Shown one piece after another: positions 63,102 through 64,000 of a stretch of 64,000 nucleotides of DNA. The notes beneath the pieces were generated by a model. It was not told the DNA's origin. It did not search any database and saw only the letters and a program-made list of their open reading frames with translations. The stretch covers positions 3,269,501 through 3,333,500 of the forward strand of contig CP081303.1 of NCBI GenBank assembly GCA_019720755.1, given 5' to 3'. The first letter of the stretch is position 1. Each line of letters begins with the position of its first letter. Position numbers and translations under genes: made by a program. Source of the stretch: Prolixibacteraceae bacterium. Lineage in GTDB: Bacteria > Bacteroidota > Bacteroidia > Bacteroidales > Prolixibacteraceae.

Positions 63102-64000
63102 CTATTTAATTTTAGCTTTTGTTGATTCGTTGATCCAACCACCTAATTGTACAGCTTGTCCTGGTTTCATTCCATCGTGGAAGAAAAGCTCACTTTTAAT
63201 AGGGAAATATCTCTTATACGTAGCGATTTTCTTCTGAGCTTCTGCCGCAACAGATGCATCTACTCTTTTCGCTTTTGCAAAATAGTCAGTAGCCAACCAA
63301 TATACCATTGAGTGCTCAAATTCATCTTTACCATAAGTCTTCGCACCAACACCTAGAATATTACCAGCAAGGATATAATATTTTCCATCCTCTGGATCTG
63401 CCTTAATCGCTGCTTTAGCATATTTGAATGCAGTTGCGTAGTTATTCTTTAATTGGAAGTAAACAATACCTAGCATATAGTTTGCAATTGCATCATTTTC
63501 TGCAATTTTTTCAGTTTTGTTCATCTCTAAAGCCTTTTTCAAGAACTCGATCGCTTTAGCTGCATCTTGTTTCTTCGCGTAACGTTGTCCTAGAGAGATT
63601 GCAGCACCTGCTGATGGGTCTAGATTATAAAGTTTTTCTGCACCATCGTTAAACAGTTCGCTATCAGTACAGTTTTGACGACGGAAAAGAGCCATCATCT
63701 TTTTCAACATAACGACATCGTCTGGATTTGCATCAAACTTAGGTTGATAAATTGCAACGATTGATTCACAGTCTAAAGCACCACTTCTAACAACGATTTT
63801 GTCAGACTGAGACCTTGCTAGTTGGTAAGAATCATCTTCACTTTCTGCATTAGCGTCAAGAATTGTTGACACTTTATCGTAGTTTGTTAGGATTTGCTCT
63901 TTGCTAAGCTCTCCAATACGGAAAAGGTCAGCAGAAACTTTCATGTACAATAGAAGAACAGCTCCTTTAGTATCGTTACCTGCCTCTTTGATTGCCGAAT
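63102..64000 (-). CDS. Tetratricopeptide-repeat protein, cut by window edge
   Basis: The frame stays open to the right edge, so the N-terminus is outside; about 299 residues are visible. TPR-like helical repeats are clear around AAISLGQRYAKKQDAAKAIEFLKKALEMN, AIANYMLGIVYFQLKNNYATAFKYAKAAIKADPEDGKYYILAGNILG and VYWLATDYFAKAKRVD. Homologues in Bacteroidota are exported TPR proteins encoded next to lptC. A start at a TTG near 63950 would only truncate the repeat region. It is probably a periplasmic scaffold, and no enzyme motif is seen. Confidence 0.75.
   Translation of the reverse strand, partial: SAIKEAGNDTKGAVLLLYMKVSADLFRIGELSKEQILTNYDKVSTILDANAESEDDSYQLARSQSDKIVVRSGALDCESIVAIYQPKFDANPDDVVMLKKMMALFRRQNCTDSELFNDGAEKLYNLDPSAGAAISLGQRYAKKQDAAKAIEFLKKALEMNKTEKIAENDAIANYMLGIVYFQLKNNYATAFKYAKAAIKADPEDGKYYILAGNILGVGAKTYGKDEFEHSMVYWLATDYFAKAKRVDASVAAEAQKKIATYKRYFPIKSELFFHDGMKPGQAVQLGGWINESTKAKIK

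Overview
The window is an AT-rich chromosome segment from a member of the Bacteroidota. The family content points to a marine-type Bacteroidales/Marinilabiliales-like organism, but the genus cannot be fixed from sequence alone. Evidence for the phylum: three SusC/SusD outer-membrane uptake pairs, a type IX secretion (T9SS) C-terminal sorting domain, a GldB-type lipoprotein, a short-LID adenylate kinase, a DUF4492-cydAB operon, a TGS/uridine-kinase-like nucleoside kinase, and promoters of the TTTG / TAnnTTTG type. No rRNA, insertion sequence, prophage, CRISPR array or replication origin was seen.

Layout. 1-9.6 kb is mostly housekeeping: a helix-hairpin-helix/barrel protein cut by the left edge, purE, then hpt-adk-obgE, a PAP2 phosphatase, topoisomerase IV (parE-parC) and shikimate kinase. 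9.7-12.0 kb is a LytTR response regulator and LytS-like kinase joined by an ATGA overlap. 12.2-26.6 kb looks like a peptide or protein uptake region: a large zinc metalloprotease, two SusC/SusD pairs and a transglutaminase-like lipoprotein, followed by a convergent M20 amidohydrolase. 26.7-30.3 kb holds minus-strand genes: M20 hydrolase, half-length TauE, truncated globin and purB. 30.8-37.5 kb holds a GH29 alpha-L-fucosidase, a tandem array of ten identical tRNA-Val(UAC) genes, 1.5 kb without any credible gene, and a GH20-family protein that has lost its catalytic Asp-Glu pair. 37.7-40.3 kb has a small lipoprotein and a T9SS-sorted endonuclease I. 40.7-43.7 kb is a cytochrome bd operon (DUF4492, cydA, cydB and an extra 38-codon membrane ORF). 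43.8-53.7 kb holds a queuosine-precursor transporter, Bax inhibitor-1, a DUF6155-like protein, a MATE transporter, a nucleoside kinase, a Crp/Fnr regulator, nadE, an outer-membrane barrel and gldB. 54.1-58.4 kb is a third SusC/SusD pair. 58.9-64.0 kb is a minus-strand envelope block: PpiD-like chaperone, CNNM/CorC protein, LptC-like lipoprotein and a TPR protein cut by the right edge.

How it works together. Purine genes (purE, hpt, adk, purB) are spread over three places. The metalloprotease, SusCD pairs, transglutaminase fold and M20 hydrolase form a plausible capture-and-degradation chain for peptides, and the LytTR system sits immediately upstream; both the substrate and the regulatory link are inference. 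The fucosidase and the GH20-like protein have no SusCD partner nearby.

Most unusual points: the ten-copy tRNA-Val tandem array with near-perfect 99-bp periodicity, the intact but catalytically disarmed GH20 protein, an 11-bp repeat cluster flanked by inverted degenerate copies at 34.0 kb, and the small cyd-linked membrane ORF. I found no clearly new multi-gene system such as a defence island or mobile element.
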